From: CAVUFH01 sp963740835
Lineage (GTDB): Bacteria > Actinomycetota > Acidimicrobiia > IMCC26256 > PALSA-610
Direction: 5' to 3'
Assembly (NCBI GenBank): GCA_963740835.1
Contig: CAVUFH010000002.1
Span: forward strand, 806,001-870,000
DNA: 64,000 nucleotides
Within the stretch, counting starts at the first letter, position 1, and each line of letters opens with the position of its first letter. The position numbers were made by a program, and so were the translations under genes. Below, one piece after another: positions 8,381 through 16,774 of the stretch. The notes beneath the pieces are model-generated. The model did no database searches. It had not been told where the DNA came from and was given only the letters and a program-made list of their open reading frames with translations.

Positions 8381-8481
8381 GCGAGGGGTCGGCTCCGGTC
8401 GGCCTCTCGTCCCGCGCGATTGCGGTGGATGCCGTTGGGGTAGGGGCGGGCTGCCTCCCCGGACCCCGCAGGCGCGTTCGC
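8381..8481 (+). repeat. Copy of the dispersed hairpin-containing repeat
   Basis: Starts with gcgaggggtcggctccggtc and an imperfect returning arm ggcctctcgt, continues cgcgcgattgcggtggatgccg, and matches 7075-7174 over about 95 bp. Just before it, 8312-8328 and 8340-8356 are a short direct repeat (agggatggcttgccagg). Confidence 0.55.
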
Positions 8482-8540
8482 TGCCCTTGAAGGCGTGAGT
8501 GTCCTTGCATTCGCACTCGGTCGCGCTGCGGGAGGTCACC

Positions 8541-8909
8541 ATGGTTGCCTCGTCAGAACCTGCGAGCCAGCTCCGCTCCTTTCCGGTCGGTCCCTACCTT
8601 CGGATTGAACCTCGCCCTTGGGATGGCTGCCGACGGGTCGCGTTGATCGGTGAGATCGATCTGAGGAACTCCCGCGAGGCCGAGGCGATACTTGCGCCGA
8701 TGGCGTCGCGCGGGACGCCGCTCGTACTCGACTTGGCCGGGTTGACGTACTGCGACTCGCAGGGCATCAGCATGTTCTTCCGGCTCGCGAAACGCGTGGA
8801 CGAGAACGGCCGACAACGACTCATGGTCGCCAACCCGCACGGCATCGTGCAGCGAGTCATGGAGATCACGGCGCTCGACCGCGCGGTCGACATCATCGAC
8901 GAGCTTTAG
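8541..8909 (+). CDS. STAS-domain anti-sigma factor antagonist
   Basis: 122 aa; a single STAS domain. VALIGEIDLRNS is the first strand region and LVLDLAGLTYCDSQGIS holds the DSxG loop whose Ser (CDSQG) is the residue phosphorylated by anti-sigma kinases of the SpoIIAB/RsbW type. The ATG at 8541 has gggagg 6 bp upstream. Role: releases a sigma factor by binding its anti-sigma factor when unphosphorylated. No kinase or sigma gene lies nearby, so it must act on a partner elsewhere. Confidence 0.88.
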   Translation: MVASSEPASQLRSFPVGPYLRIEPRPWDGCRRVALIGEIDLRNSREAEAILAPMASRGTPLVLDLAGLTYCDSQGISMFFRLAKRVDENGRQRLMVANPHGIVQRVMEITALDRAVDIIDEL

Positions 8910-8960
8910 CGGTTCTTCGGCGTCGCGCGCTCCCGCCCGGCGACGCGACGTCGAATTCGA

Positions 8961-8989
8961 GCGAGGGACTGCCTTCGGTGGTCCCTCGC
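8961..8989. terminator. Hairpin after the STAS gene, also a copy of the dispersed hairpin repeat
   Basis: Perfect 9-bp stem GCGAGGGAC/GTCCCTCGC, with CTTCGG (a UUCG-type tetraloop) at its tip, 51 bp after the STAS stop. The flank ttcgcgcgacaacggtcggatg resembles the flank of the 8381 repeat, so this is a family member that may also stop transcription. No T-run follows. Confidence 0.55.
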
Positions 8990-9059
8990 TTCGCGCGACA
9001 ACGGTCGGATGCGCGTGCTTGACCCGCTCGTTGCGCGGGAGTAGGCCATCTTTGGGGCG

Positions 9060-9145
9060 GCGGCGTCCACCGGGTTTGACTGCCCCCTGATACCCCCACC
9101 AGGGGGACGATGGCGAGGGGCCGACGAGCCGAACCGGCCCCTCGC
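9060..9145 (-). repeat. Dispersed hairpin repeat, inverted copy
   Basis: Perfect 11-bp stem GCGAGGGGCCG (9113-9123)/CGGCCCCTCGC (9135-9145). Read on the minus strand it is followed at a distance by cggtggacgccg, as in the 7075 and 8381 copies. 8990-9314 holds no gene I can support. Confidence 0.55.
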
Positions 9146-9314
9146 TTCGCGCTCGACCGTGGGGCGCTCTGGTTATTGCACAGAGCGCCGTAAAGGCCGG
9201 CGACTGGGCGAGGCGTTCCACCGGAGCCCGCGGTCGCGCGCAAGCCGTCATCGACTACAGCGAGCGCGGCGGACGGACGGCGCGCCCTGCGACCTGCGCG
9301 CCGCACCGAACGGG

Positions 9315-9660
9315 TTAGCTGAGGTTGTCGCCCACGACGTGGATGCCGTCCGGCTGATGGACGACGAGACACACTGGCCCTTCGAGCCGGGCCTGCGACC
9401 GATCGCAGCGGCCCCACCACTTCCAGCAGATCGCGGGGGCGTCTTCCTTTGCCGTTCCTCGAGCCCACAGCCGTCACATCGTCGTCGCGCGTGCAGCCGG
9501 CGATGGTGCCGTCGACGTGCTCGATGAGGCCACCGGAGCAGTTCGGCACGCGTCGAAACTCGCGCTCGGTTGAGACGCGGTCGTGCCGGTCGGGCGGGCC
9601 GTCGTTCGGCAGGCCAGGGGCTCCGGACTGCCGGTCAGGCTGGGTCGTCTCTTCCGACAC
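9315..9660 (-). pseudogene. Six-cysteine small protein, frame-broken longest copy (D)
   Basis: Opens with an ATG and a hydrophilic leader (MSEETTQPDRQSGAP), then NCSGGLIEHVDGTIAGCT. After RDDDVT the match continues one frame over as CGLEERQRKT, then in the third frame as ICWKWWGRCDRSQ and PVCLVVHQPDG, ending at TAA 9315. Corrected for two shifts it has all six cysteines and about 114 residues, and is the only copy with a plausible natural N-terminus. Either a pseudogene or two sequencing indels. Confidence 0.45.
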
Positions 9661-9973
9661 GACCGCCCGTCATGCATCGGTCTGTCGCCGGGTCAGATTG
9701 AACACAGGCCGCACGGACAGATGCGACGCCGGGCCTTGGGCTCCCCGTGCCATCCCGCATGAGCCGATGCGGCCGGGTGCTCTCTCGCCATCCTTAGTAC
9801 CCGTCCGTGTGCGGGGGCACGGTCGCATCGGCCCCGGCGGACCGTAGCCACGGACCGTCGAACGGTCCAGGTATTTCCAGGTTGAGTGCAGCGCCATCTC
9901 GGGGTAGGGGCGGGGTGAGGTAGGGGCCGCATGACCGACGCCGTTTCTGCCCGCCAACGGCGCGGTCGACGTA

Positions 9974-10008
9974 GAGCGAGGGGTCGGTGTTCGCCAGGCC
10001 CCTCGCTC
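9974..10008. repeat. Dispersed hairpin repeat copy
   Basis: Perfect 10-bp stem GAGCGAGGGG (9974-9983)/CCCCTCGCTC (9999-10008) with a 15-nt loop; same core as the copies at 8381, 8961 and 9113. A nearby ggggtaggggcggg (about 9901) is also shared with the 8381 copy. 9661-10105 otherwise shows no supportable gene. Confidence 0.5.
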
Positions 10009-10105
10009 GCGTCTGCGCACTCTTCGCCGGCCATCCCAGCGCGCGTAGTCGGTGGGCGCGCGCCAGCTCTCGACTTCGAGCGCGTCGAGCCGAGCGGCCC
10101 GCGCA

Positions 10106-10315
10106 TCACTCGATACGGACGCCGCAGTAGTCGTCGCAGCGGCCCCACTCGGCGACGCACGTCGTCGGGTCCGATTCATGTCGCAGCTCGAGCCCGGCGC
10201 ACTCGTAGCCGTCGTCGACGAACGTGCAGCCCGCAGGTGTTCCGTCGAGATGCTGGATGAGGGAGCCGCGACAAGAGCCGTGCGGTGGCGGAGACGGATA
10301 CGTGGTTGCCCGTAC
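10106..10315 (-). pseudogene. Six-cysteine small-protein copy B, lacking a start codon
   Basis: Minus-strand frame contains SCRGSLIQHLDGTPAGCT, ECAGLELRHE, TTCVAEWGRCDDYCG and a TGA at 10106. It aligns with copy A (6811-7008) over about 55 residues with roughly 80% identity and the same six Cys. No ATG/GTG/TTG lies in frame upstream. The following 10316-10536 has no gene. Confidence 0.5.
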
Positions 10316-10536
10316 CGCTTGCGGGACTTCCCGTTCGACTTGCCCTGCTCCCGCTCGACCTCATCCGGACGCGAGCTCGAGCCCGATTATGATGAAGAAG
10401 CAACCGACCGAGCATTCGGGATACAACGCGTTACCGGGACGTGACCGGCATCGTGCGTTGGCGAGTGCAGCGGAGCCGGAGCAGCGCCTTTATCGCGGCA
10501 GGCGCCGGCGGGGGCGCTCTCGACGCAGCCGACTCG

Positions 10537-12177
10537 TCACTTTGGGCCCTGCCATGCCTGCGCCGCCGCGCATATCTTCGGCGGCGCACCACCGTGATAC
10601 GGCGATATCAGTAGGTGCACGCTTTCACGGGTCGCGGTCAGCACCCCTCCTCGAACAAGAATAAAGCGTTTTGGCACGGGCACTATGTCGGGACGCATCT
10701 CCGCGCGACCTCCGAAAACGAGGGACTGGTCCCCCGGGAGCGCGAAATGCGTCGGGCGGCTTACAAATTGACAGTGGTCAGCCCCCAGCCCCCAGAAGGC
10801 CGGGCGCAGCGACAAACGCAATTCGGCGAATGCCCTTGTCGCGCTCGTTTCGTCCACTGGCCCGGGAACTTTGCCGGCGTGAGCGCTCGCGAGTAGCCAC
10901 TTTAGAGGGAGGCGCCCGCCAACGAGCAGCTGGAACACCGTCGTGTTCGGGTCAATGGTATTCACGTCGCTCAGCGTCGGGATCGCGAGCACGTCGTGGC
11001 GGAACTCTGACTGCTCCTTCTTCAATGGGACGAGGGTGTCGTCGAGGTTCATCACGTTGCTCGGAACGCCCACAACAAGCAGCACGAGAGCAATGATGTA
11101 CGCCGACCGACCCAATCGAGCGAAGAGGCCGACTCCAACCGCAAGGGCGGGAAGGAGAAAGACCAATGCGGCGTCCAGGTAGCGGCTCGGTGAAAATTGT
11201 TCTACGAGGTCGGACCGCTCGAGCGCTGTCGAAATCGTGAATACGCATGCGCCGACGAGAAGACCGAGGGGAGCTGCGAATCTCGTACGCGCATCGGAAG
11301 CAACGCCGACCCTCGCAGCGAGCGCGACGCCGATCGCGAAGATCGCAACCAATACGACCGCTGCATTGCGCGATTGCGTGAAGGCGATGACTGTGGAACG
11401 AAGAAGCCTGCCAGCGAGCGGCAGCGCGGTCATGGCGTTCTCTCGCGTCGACTGGTAGGTCTTGTGGCCCCACTGCGCCCACCATGCCACGTATATCGCT
11501 GCAAGCGCGATTGCCGGCACCGCGGCGGCCCGCCATCCCCGGCGCAGGAGAACCGCGACTGCAACAGAAGCCACCATTGCGACCCCAACGTTGGAACATG
11601 CGAGCGACGCGAAAGCCGCGGCGAAGGCGAACGCGTCGCGACGCTCGAACCTTCCGTCGTGATCGGCGAGGAGCAATGCCGCAAGACCAAAGAAGAGCGC
11701 GCCCGCCCAGCCGATCTGGAACGGCCAGATGATGTTCTCCCACCCGACGGCGAACAGGGCATAAGCGCTCGCCGCCGCGGTCGCAAGCCACGGCTGCACA
11801 TTGGAGCGCACCATGACGGCACGCAACAGTGCGGCCGTGCCGAGGTGCAGGGCGATGACAACCATCTGGTAGGGGGTGTAGGTGTGGAGTCCGAAGAGGT
11901 GCCAGAGCAGGCGGTAGCACAGGATCGGGAGCATCGAAGGATGCGCAGTGTGTCCGCCAAGGACATCGTTGATGTCACCGGCCGTCCTGTTCGCGAGGAA
12001 GTCCCACTCGTCGTGAGTGAACCAGAGTCCCCGACCGCGAACGAGGTAGAACGCGAACGCGAGGAGCTCGACAACCACGAAAGCGACGACGGGAGCACTG
12101 CGCACGAGGCGCGTGGCTGACGACTCCACTTCGGCTTGTTGTCGGACCTCGCCATTTGTCGCCACGGTGCCGGCCAT
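10537..12177 (-). CDS. Large polytopic membrane protein, possible GT-C-type glycosyltransferase
   Basis: 546 aa, ATG start, with about ten hydrophobic segments (the first near residues 29-47) and a soluble C-terminal part after about residue 400. The first extracytoplasmic loop contains FTHDEWDFL; an acidic D-E pair in this loop is what GT-C lipid-linked-sugar glycosyltransferases use. That, the topology and the length suggest surface polysaccharide or lipid glycosylation, but no family-level motif is certain. It stands alone, antisense to its neighbours, in the sparse region, with no glycan genes beside it. Confidence 0.7.
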   Translation of the reverse strand: MAGTVATNGEVRQQAEVESSATRLVRSAPVVAFVVVELLAFAFYLVRGRGLWFTHDEWDFLANRTAGDINDVLGGHTAHPSMLPILCYRLLWHLFGLHTYTPYQMVVIALHLGTAALLRAVMVRSNVQPWLATAAASAYALFAVGWENIIWPFQIGWAGALFFGLAALLLADHDGRFERRDAFAFAAAFASLACSNVGVAMVASVAVAVLLRRGWRAAAVPAIALAAIYVAWWAQWGHKTYQSTRENAMTALPLAGRLLRSTVIAFTQSRNAAVVLVAIFAIGVALAARVGVASDARTRFAAPLGLLVGACVFTISTALERSDLVEQFSPSRYLDAALVFLLPALAVGVGLFARLGRSAYIIALVLLVVGVPSNVMNLDDTLVPLKKEQSEFRHDVLAIPTLSDVNTIDPNTTVFQLLVGGRLPLKWLLASAHAGKVPGPVDETSATRAFAELRLSLRPAFWGLGADHCQFVSRPTHFALPGDQSLVFGGRAEMRPDIVPVPKRFILVRGGVLTATRESVHLLISPYHGGAPPKICAAAQAWQGPK

Positions 12178-12298
12178 TGTGCTTGCCTCTGCAGGGATAA
12201 GACCGAGCCCATGCCGTGTGGACCGCGGCCGACAAATAAGCGTTGCTGTTCGCGTTGCTCATCCTGCAGTTACAAGGGCGCGCGCAGCAACTCGATTG

Positions 12299-12500
12299 TC
12301 AGGTGTTGCAGAGAATCTGAGTTCGGCAGACACCGCTGCGAACGGGGTATCCGTAGACGCCGGCGGTGATTTCATGCTTGCCGCACTTCTGACACGTCCA
12401 GGCCTTGCGACAGGCTCAGTCGGCATCGTGCCGTCGACATGAGGCGTGAGACCACCTAAGCAGTTGGCCGTTCCTGCCAACGTGGCAAGGACTGTTCGTT
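12299..12500 (-). repeat. Six-cysteine family remnant with a different C-terminus (copy E)
   Basis: Minus strand encodes NCLGGLTPHVDGTM like the other copies, then one frame over ACRKAWTCQKCGKHEI and GVCRTQILCNT before TGA at 12299. The CxxC knuckle (TCQKC) is not in the other copies, so the conserved first block is joined to a different Cys-rich tail. 12178-12298 shows nothing else. Confidence 0.4.
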
Positions 12501-12599
12501 GACAGTGGATCTGGTGGCATCGAGTATTCGATTCGGCGGCACGTAGCGGCTCTGCGGGGAGGCACGATGGGCCAGCGTTGTTCTGGTGGGTGGCGTCGT

Positions 12600-12931
12600 G
12601 CGGATGCCCGACCGCGCCGTCGGTACTTCGTCGAGGGCGTTTCCACGCCACGTCGGCCTCGGCGGTCGCGGCTGCGGCCAACCGGACGACGGGCGCCCTC
12701 TACAACGACTTCGGCCGGAAGGAAGGGTTGCTCGTCGCGTCGCTCGAACTGTGGGCCGGCCAGACGGTCGTCGACCTTTCGCAACGCGTCCAGTCGGCGA
12801 CTGATCTCGCCGGCCGTTCCGCGAGATGTGGCGCGGGATTGTCCGCCACAACGCCGAAACGGGTCACGCGTGGCTGCTGTTGGAGTTCGACGGCTGCACG
12901 CGGCGCGCGATCCCGAACAAGGAGTTGCGTC
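12600..12931 (+). pseudogene. Broken TetR-family regulator
   Basis: In one frame (from about 12641) FHATSASAVAAAANRTTGAL then YNDFGRKEGLLVASL is a typical TetR helix-turn-helix; the ligand-binding half resumes one frame over as MWRGIVRHNAETGHAWLLLE and runs into the P450 start. No intact start or frame. Known: TetR genes often control an adjacent P450. Either decayed or damaged by indels. Confidence 0.6.
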
Positions 12932-14151
12932 ATGACGCTCACGCTCGCCCAGATCGACTTGCTTGAGGACACATGGGCGCGTGCGGTGCCCTACGACCAG
13001 TTCGATCTGCTTCGGCGTGTTGCGCCGGTCTATTGGCATGACCACCCGGACGCGCAGGGGTTCTGGGCCGTGACGCGCTACGACGACGTTCGCGCCATCA
13101 GTCGCGATTACGAGACCTTCTCGACCGAACTTGGTTCGACGTTCGTCAAAGATCAGACTCCGGAGGCACTCGAGATGATTCGGATGACGATCCTGAACAT
13201 GGATCCGCCCAAACACTCGCGCTACCGCCGGCTCGTTAGTGCCGGATTCACGCCCCGCATGATCGATCAACTCGTCGGGCAGATCTCTGAGCGCGCCCGA
13301 GCCATCGTTGCGAGCGTCGAGGGGACGCGCGAGATCGATTTCGTCGAGGAGATCGCCGCGGAGCTTCCACTGCAAACCATCTGCGAGATGATCGGAGTTC
13401 CGACTACCGACCAGCATCAGATCTTCGACTGGAGCAACCGTTTGGTCGGCTTCCAGGACGAGGACTTCCAAACGTCCGCAGCAGACGGCGAGATCGCGGC
13501 CGCCGAGATTTACGCGTACTGCGAGTCCATCGCGGCCGACGCGGAGAGCAAACGGCCGGGACGACATCATGACCGCGCTCGTCACCGCCGAGATTGACGG
13601 CGATCGCCTCACACAAGACGAGATCAACATGTTCTTCGTCACGCTCGCCGATCGCGGGCAATGAGACAACTCGCAATCTCATCGCCCACTCGCTCCAAGT
13701 TCTGCTGGAACGGCCAGACGTGAAGGCAGACCTTGTTGCCAACATCGACGACGACCACCTGTGGCGTTCGGTCACCGAGGAGTTCCTCCGGTGGGGAGCG
13801 TCAATCCACAACTTCCGCCGCACTGCGACACGGGACACCGAGATCGCCGGTCAGCCGATCAGGCAAGGTGACAAGGTCATCATCTATTACGCGGCGGCCA
13901 ACCGCGATCCCGACCATTTCACCGATCCGAACGTGTTCGACCCGCGACGGGCACCGAACGATCACCTCACATTCGGGGGCGGTGGCCCGCACTTCTGCCT
14001 CGGCGCCAACCTCGCACACGCGCAGATCAAGATCATGATGCGAGAATTCTTGCGCAGTTACCCGAACGTCGAAGCCGCGGGCAACCACCGTCGCATGCGC
14101 TCCGACTTCGTCAACGGCATCAAATACCTCCCGATTCGCCTTCACAGCTGA
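12932..14151 (+). CDS. Cytochrome P450, broken by two frame shifts
   Basis: Haem monooxygenase of about 405 aa when read through. ATG at 12932. The N-terminal half is intact to about 13550 (MTILNMDPPKHSRYRRLV, ELPLQTICEMIGVP). Then come a shift near 13550-13560 and another near 13655, where one extra base in ctcgccgatcgc breaks the oxygen-binding I-helix A-G-N-E-T-T. The rest reads to 14151: EEFLRWGASIHNFRRTA (ExxR region) and FGGGGPHFCLGANLAH with the haem-ligand Cys. Resembles actinobacterial P450s acting on steroids or fatty acids, as does the intact P450 at 37316-38524. Both indels are single-base. Confidence 0.75.
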
Positions 14152-14186
14152 CACGCCGAAGGACGCCCAAATCGGCGCGGAAACAG

Positions 14187-14372
14187 ACTGGTCATCGGTG
14201 AGCGCCGGGCCGGGCACACCTGCGCGGTACGGAGCGAAACGCTCTGGTGCTGGGGCTACAAAGGTCTCGGAGAGCTAGGAGACCTGCCCTTCGTGTCCCG
14301 GTACCCGGTCGACTCAACGGGGTTCCTCGAGCCCGATGCGGGCCGCCGATGTCATCGTCGCGCTCCGTTGTG
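14187..14372 (+). repeat. RCC1-like repeat fragment joined to a repeated element (copy G)
   Basis: Plus strand 14196-14300 encodes GHTCAVRSETLWCWGYKGLG, a single regulator-of-chromosome-condensation-type blade cut off from any gene. From 14283 the DNA repeats 6711-6790 (cgtgtcccgg..ccggtcgact..ggggttcctcgagccc); on the minus strand this part gives RDDDIGG and GLEEPR like the six-Cys family. 14373-14547 contains only the upstream region of the sulfatase. Confidence 0.45.
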
Positions 14373-14547
14373 ACAGACACGCAGATCGGACCGCTCTGGG
14401 CACATGGCGAGAACGTCGCGCCGGCACCGCGCGAAGCGAGGACGATGTGGTGAACACTCGGGTCGGTCTTCTCCGCGTCTCAGGCGGGCTCGAACACCAA
14501 ATCCACAACACGACCAGCCCAGTCGACGGCGCCTAACATCGCGGTCG

Positions 14548-16029
14548 ATGGGACCTGACGCACCGTCGGCCACCAAAAGGGGCGGCGCGGCCGAGGTCGT
14601 CGAAGAGTTCGCGTCCGGCCTGTTGACGCGGAGGCAGGCGATCGGCCGTCTCGCGCTACTGGGGATCGGTCTGGCGAGCGCGAGCACGTTGCTGGCCGCA
14701 TGTAACACGGACTCCGAGCCAAACGTCGTCACGAACTCCGGGCCGAACATCTTGATCGTGATCGCTGACGACATGCGGCTCGACTGGTTGCCGTTCATGC
14801 CGAAGGTGAGGAAATTGATTCAGGCGCAGGGCCGTACCTTCACCCAGGCCCGATGCAACGTCGGGCTGTGCCAACCGAGCCGTGTTGGTTTGCACACGGG
14901 CCAGATGTCGAAAGACAACGACGAACTCGGCGTCGGGTTCCACGGCACCGAATTCAAGGACCTGAACAATTCTCTCGGCAAGTGGATGCACGCGTCCGGC
15001 TATCACTGCGGGATGTTCGGCAAGTACATCAACTTCTGGGACGGTTTCGGCGGGGTGAACGCGCCCGCGGGGTGGGACACCTGGGTCGAGTTCGTCGGAG
15101 GGGCTGCCGCCAATCCGTATGACTTCAAAGTGCACCTGAACACCGGAACGCAACCCATCAAGGGTACGTACGACGCCGACTACCTCGCGAGTCGGGCGAG
15201 TGCGTTCGTACGCACCTCGGACTTGCCGTTCTTCTGCATCATTGCGCCGTCGCAACCGCACGAGCCCTTCACGCCGCGGGTTGATCTCGCGAACTTGTAC
15301 AGGCATTTCACCTGGCGGTTCGTCGACGAGGTGGACGTGTCCGACAAGCCCAGTTGGATGCAGGCGTTGCCACCGCTGACGCAATCAGATCGCGATGGCA
15401 TCAACAAGGACGTGCGGGGGGCGCTGCGCGAGCTCGCGGCGGTCGATGACATGGTCGGTACTGTGCTCGCAGCCATCCCACCGCAGCGGCTCGCGGAGAC
15501 GATCATCGTGTTCACGAGCGACAATGGTGTGCACTACGGCGAGCATCGACGCGCCGGCGGAGACAAGTCCGGTCCCTACGATGTCACTCTGCACGTTCCT
15601 CTCGTCATTCGCGGTCCCGGGTTCGCGCCCGGCCCGGATGTCACCGCGCCGGTGATGGTCTTCCAGGATCTGGCCGCCACCGCGCTGAAGCTCGCGAAGG
15701 CAACGCCCGGATTGCCGAATCAGGCGGGCGTGTCGTTGGTTGACATGTGCGCGAACCCGGCCTCGTACGGGCAGCGGGTGATCTTGCATGAGATCGGCGA
15801 GGGCTTCGACGAAACCGGTGACGGCGTCACGACGGGACCTGACCATCCGGTGGGGTTCCGCAAGCTCTTCAGGTATCCGTCGGTCCGCAGTGGATCCTCC
15901 GGCCCGTTTACCTACGAGGCGTACGACCTCGACAGCGATCCCGGCGAACTCCTGAATTGGGCGGACGACGACACGCGCCGCTCCGAGCGGGATGCGCTCG
16001 AAACGCAATTGAACGCTCTCCTGGCCTGA
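14548..16029 (+). CDS. Sulfatase with Tat/lipoprotein signal
   Basis: 493 aa, predicted exported sulfate-ester hydrolase. Near residue 30 the N-terminus has TRRQAIGRLALLG (twin Arg) followed by a hydrophobic stretch and lipobox LLAAC, so it is probably a Tat-exported lipoprotein. ILIVIADDMR gives the metal-binding Asp pair; LCQPSRVGLHTGQ is the C-x-P-S-R signature whose Cys becomes formylglycine; VFTSDNGVHYGEHR carries the second metal-site Asp-Asn. The C-terminus has AYDLDSDPGELLNWA, typical of the family. The frame is open further upstream, but 14548 places the Tat motif correctly. Substrate unknown. A sulfotransferase lies about 10 kb away. Confidence 0.9.
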   Translation: MGPDAPSATKRGGAAEVVEEFASGLLTRRQAIGRLALLGIGLASASTLLAACNTDSEPNVVTNSGPNILIVIADDMRLDWLPFMPKVRKLIQAQGRTFTQARCNVGLCQPSRVGLHTGQMSKDNDELGVGFHGTEFKDLNNSLGKWMHASGYHCGMFGKYINFWDGFGGVNAPAGWDTWVEFVGGAAANPYDFKVHLNTGTQPIKGTYDADYLASRASAFVRTSDLPFFCIIAPSQPHEPFTPRVDLANLYRHFTWRFVDEVDVSDKPSWMQALPPLTQSDRDGINKDVRGALRELAAVDDMVGTVLAAIPPQRLAETIIVFTSDNGVHYGEHRRAGGDKSGPYDVTLHVPLVIRGPGFAPGPDVTAPVMVFQDLAATALKLAKATPGLPNQAGVSLVDMCANPASYGQRVILHEIGEGFDETGDGVTTGPDHPVGFRKLFRYPSVRSGSSGPFTYEAYDLDSDPGELLNWADDDTRRSERDALETQLNALLA

Positions 16030-16077
16030 GCCCGCGCGGTTCATCGTCGCGATCGAGGTGGCGATCCGCCACTGACC

Positions 16078-16701
16078 TCAGGCGCGGGTGAACGTCGTTG
16101 CGATCCCGAGCCGCCGGCGGACGATGGTTCGCGCCATGTCGAGCGCGGCCGTGTCTGCGCGCAGCACGAAGTTGGCGTTGGCCGCGAGGATGATGCCGTT
16201 CAGTTCGAACGTGAGCGCGTCGGGGTCTTCGTCGGCGGGCAGCTCGCCCTGTTCGACCGCGGTGACGACGAACTGGCGGATCAGTGCCGTGAACCCGCTC
16301 TGGAACGCGGCGATCTGCTCCTTGACGGGGCCGGGCCGGGTGCCCATCTCGAGGACGGCGCCCGCGAAGAAGCAGCCGCCGGGGAACGTGCGCCGCGCGA
16401 GGTGGTCGAAGAACGCGTCGCACACCGCGACGAGCTGTGCGAGACCGGCTGGCGCGGCAAGCGCCGGCTCGATGACCTCGGCCTGGAAGACGCGTCCCGC
16501 CTCGTCGACGGTCGCGAGTTGCAGGTCCTGCTTCGAGCCGAAGTGTGCGTAGATGCCGCTCTTGCTCATGTCGAGCGCCCCGGCGAGGTTCCCGATCGAG
16601 AGCCCCTCGAGGCCGTCGACGGTGGCCAGCGACACCGCTTCCCGGACGATGGCGTCGCGCGTGCGTTCACCGTCGGCACGTCGCTTCCGTTCTCCGTTCA
16701 C
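16078..16701 (-). CDS. TetR-family transcriptional repressor
   Basis: 207 aa, GTG start. The N-terminal helix-turn-helix spans about residues 18-60 (LSIGNLAGALDMSKSGIYAH), followed by FGSKQDLQLATV; the ligand-binding domain includes FFDHLARRTFPGGCFFAG, as in the TetR_C_6-like group. Divergent from the ABC exporter gene, with two identical-type palindromes in the 73-bp gap, so it most likely represses both itself and the exporter. The inducer is presumably an exported compound. Confidence 0.93.
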   Translation of the reverse strand: MNGERKRRADGERTRDAIVREAVSLATVDGLEGLSIGNLAGALDMSKSGIYAHFGSKQDLQLATVDEAGRVFQAEVIEPALAAPAGLAQLVAVCDAFFDHLARRTFPGGCFFAGAVLEMGTRPGPVKEQIAAFQSGFTALIRQFVVTAVEQGELPADEDPDALTFELNGIILAANANFVLRADTAALDMARTIVRRRLGIATTFTRA

Positions 16702-16715
16702 GTTGACAACATAGC

Positions 16716-16759
16716 ACGATCGGTCGTACTCTCACGCCTAAGAACGAACGGTCGTTCTT
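16716..16759. promoter_or_regulatory. Paired TetR operators
   Basis: Two copies of ACGA(a/t)CGGTCGT, at 16716-16727 and 16744-16755, 28 bp apart centre to centre. The second extends to a perfect 8-bp palindrome AAGAACGA/TCGTTCTT (16740-16759). Both lie between the start codons of the divergent TetR and ABC genes. Confidence 0.85.
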
Positions 16760-16774
16760 GTTGCGGGAGGCACA

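Noticed and set aside
9670..10179. Open frame on the minus strand of about 169 codons
   Set aside because: Overlaps the hairpin repeat and the six-Cys copy in another frame; composition is Arg/Pro-rich without any motif.
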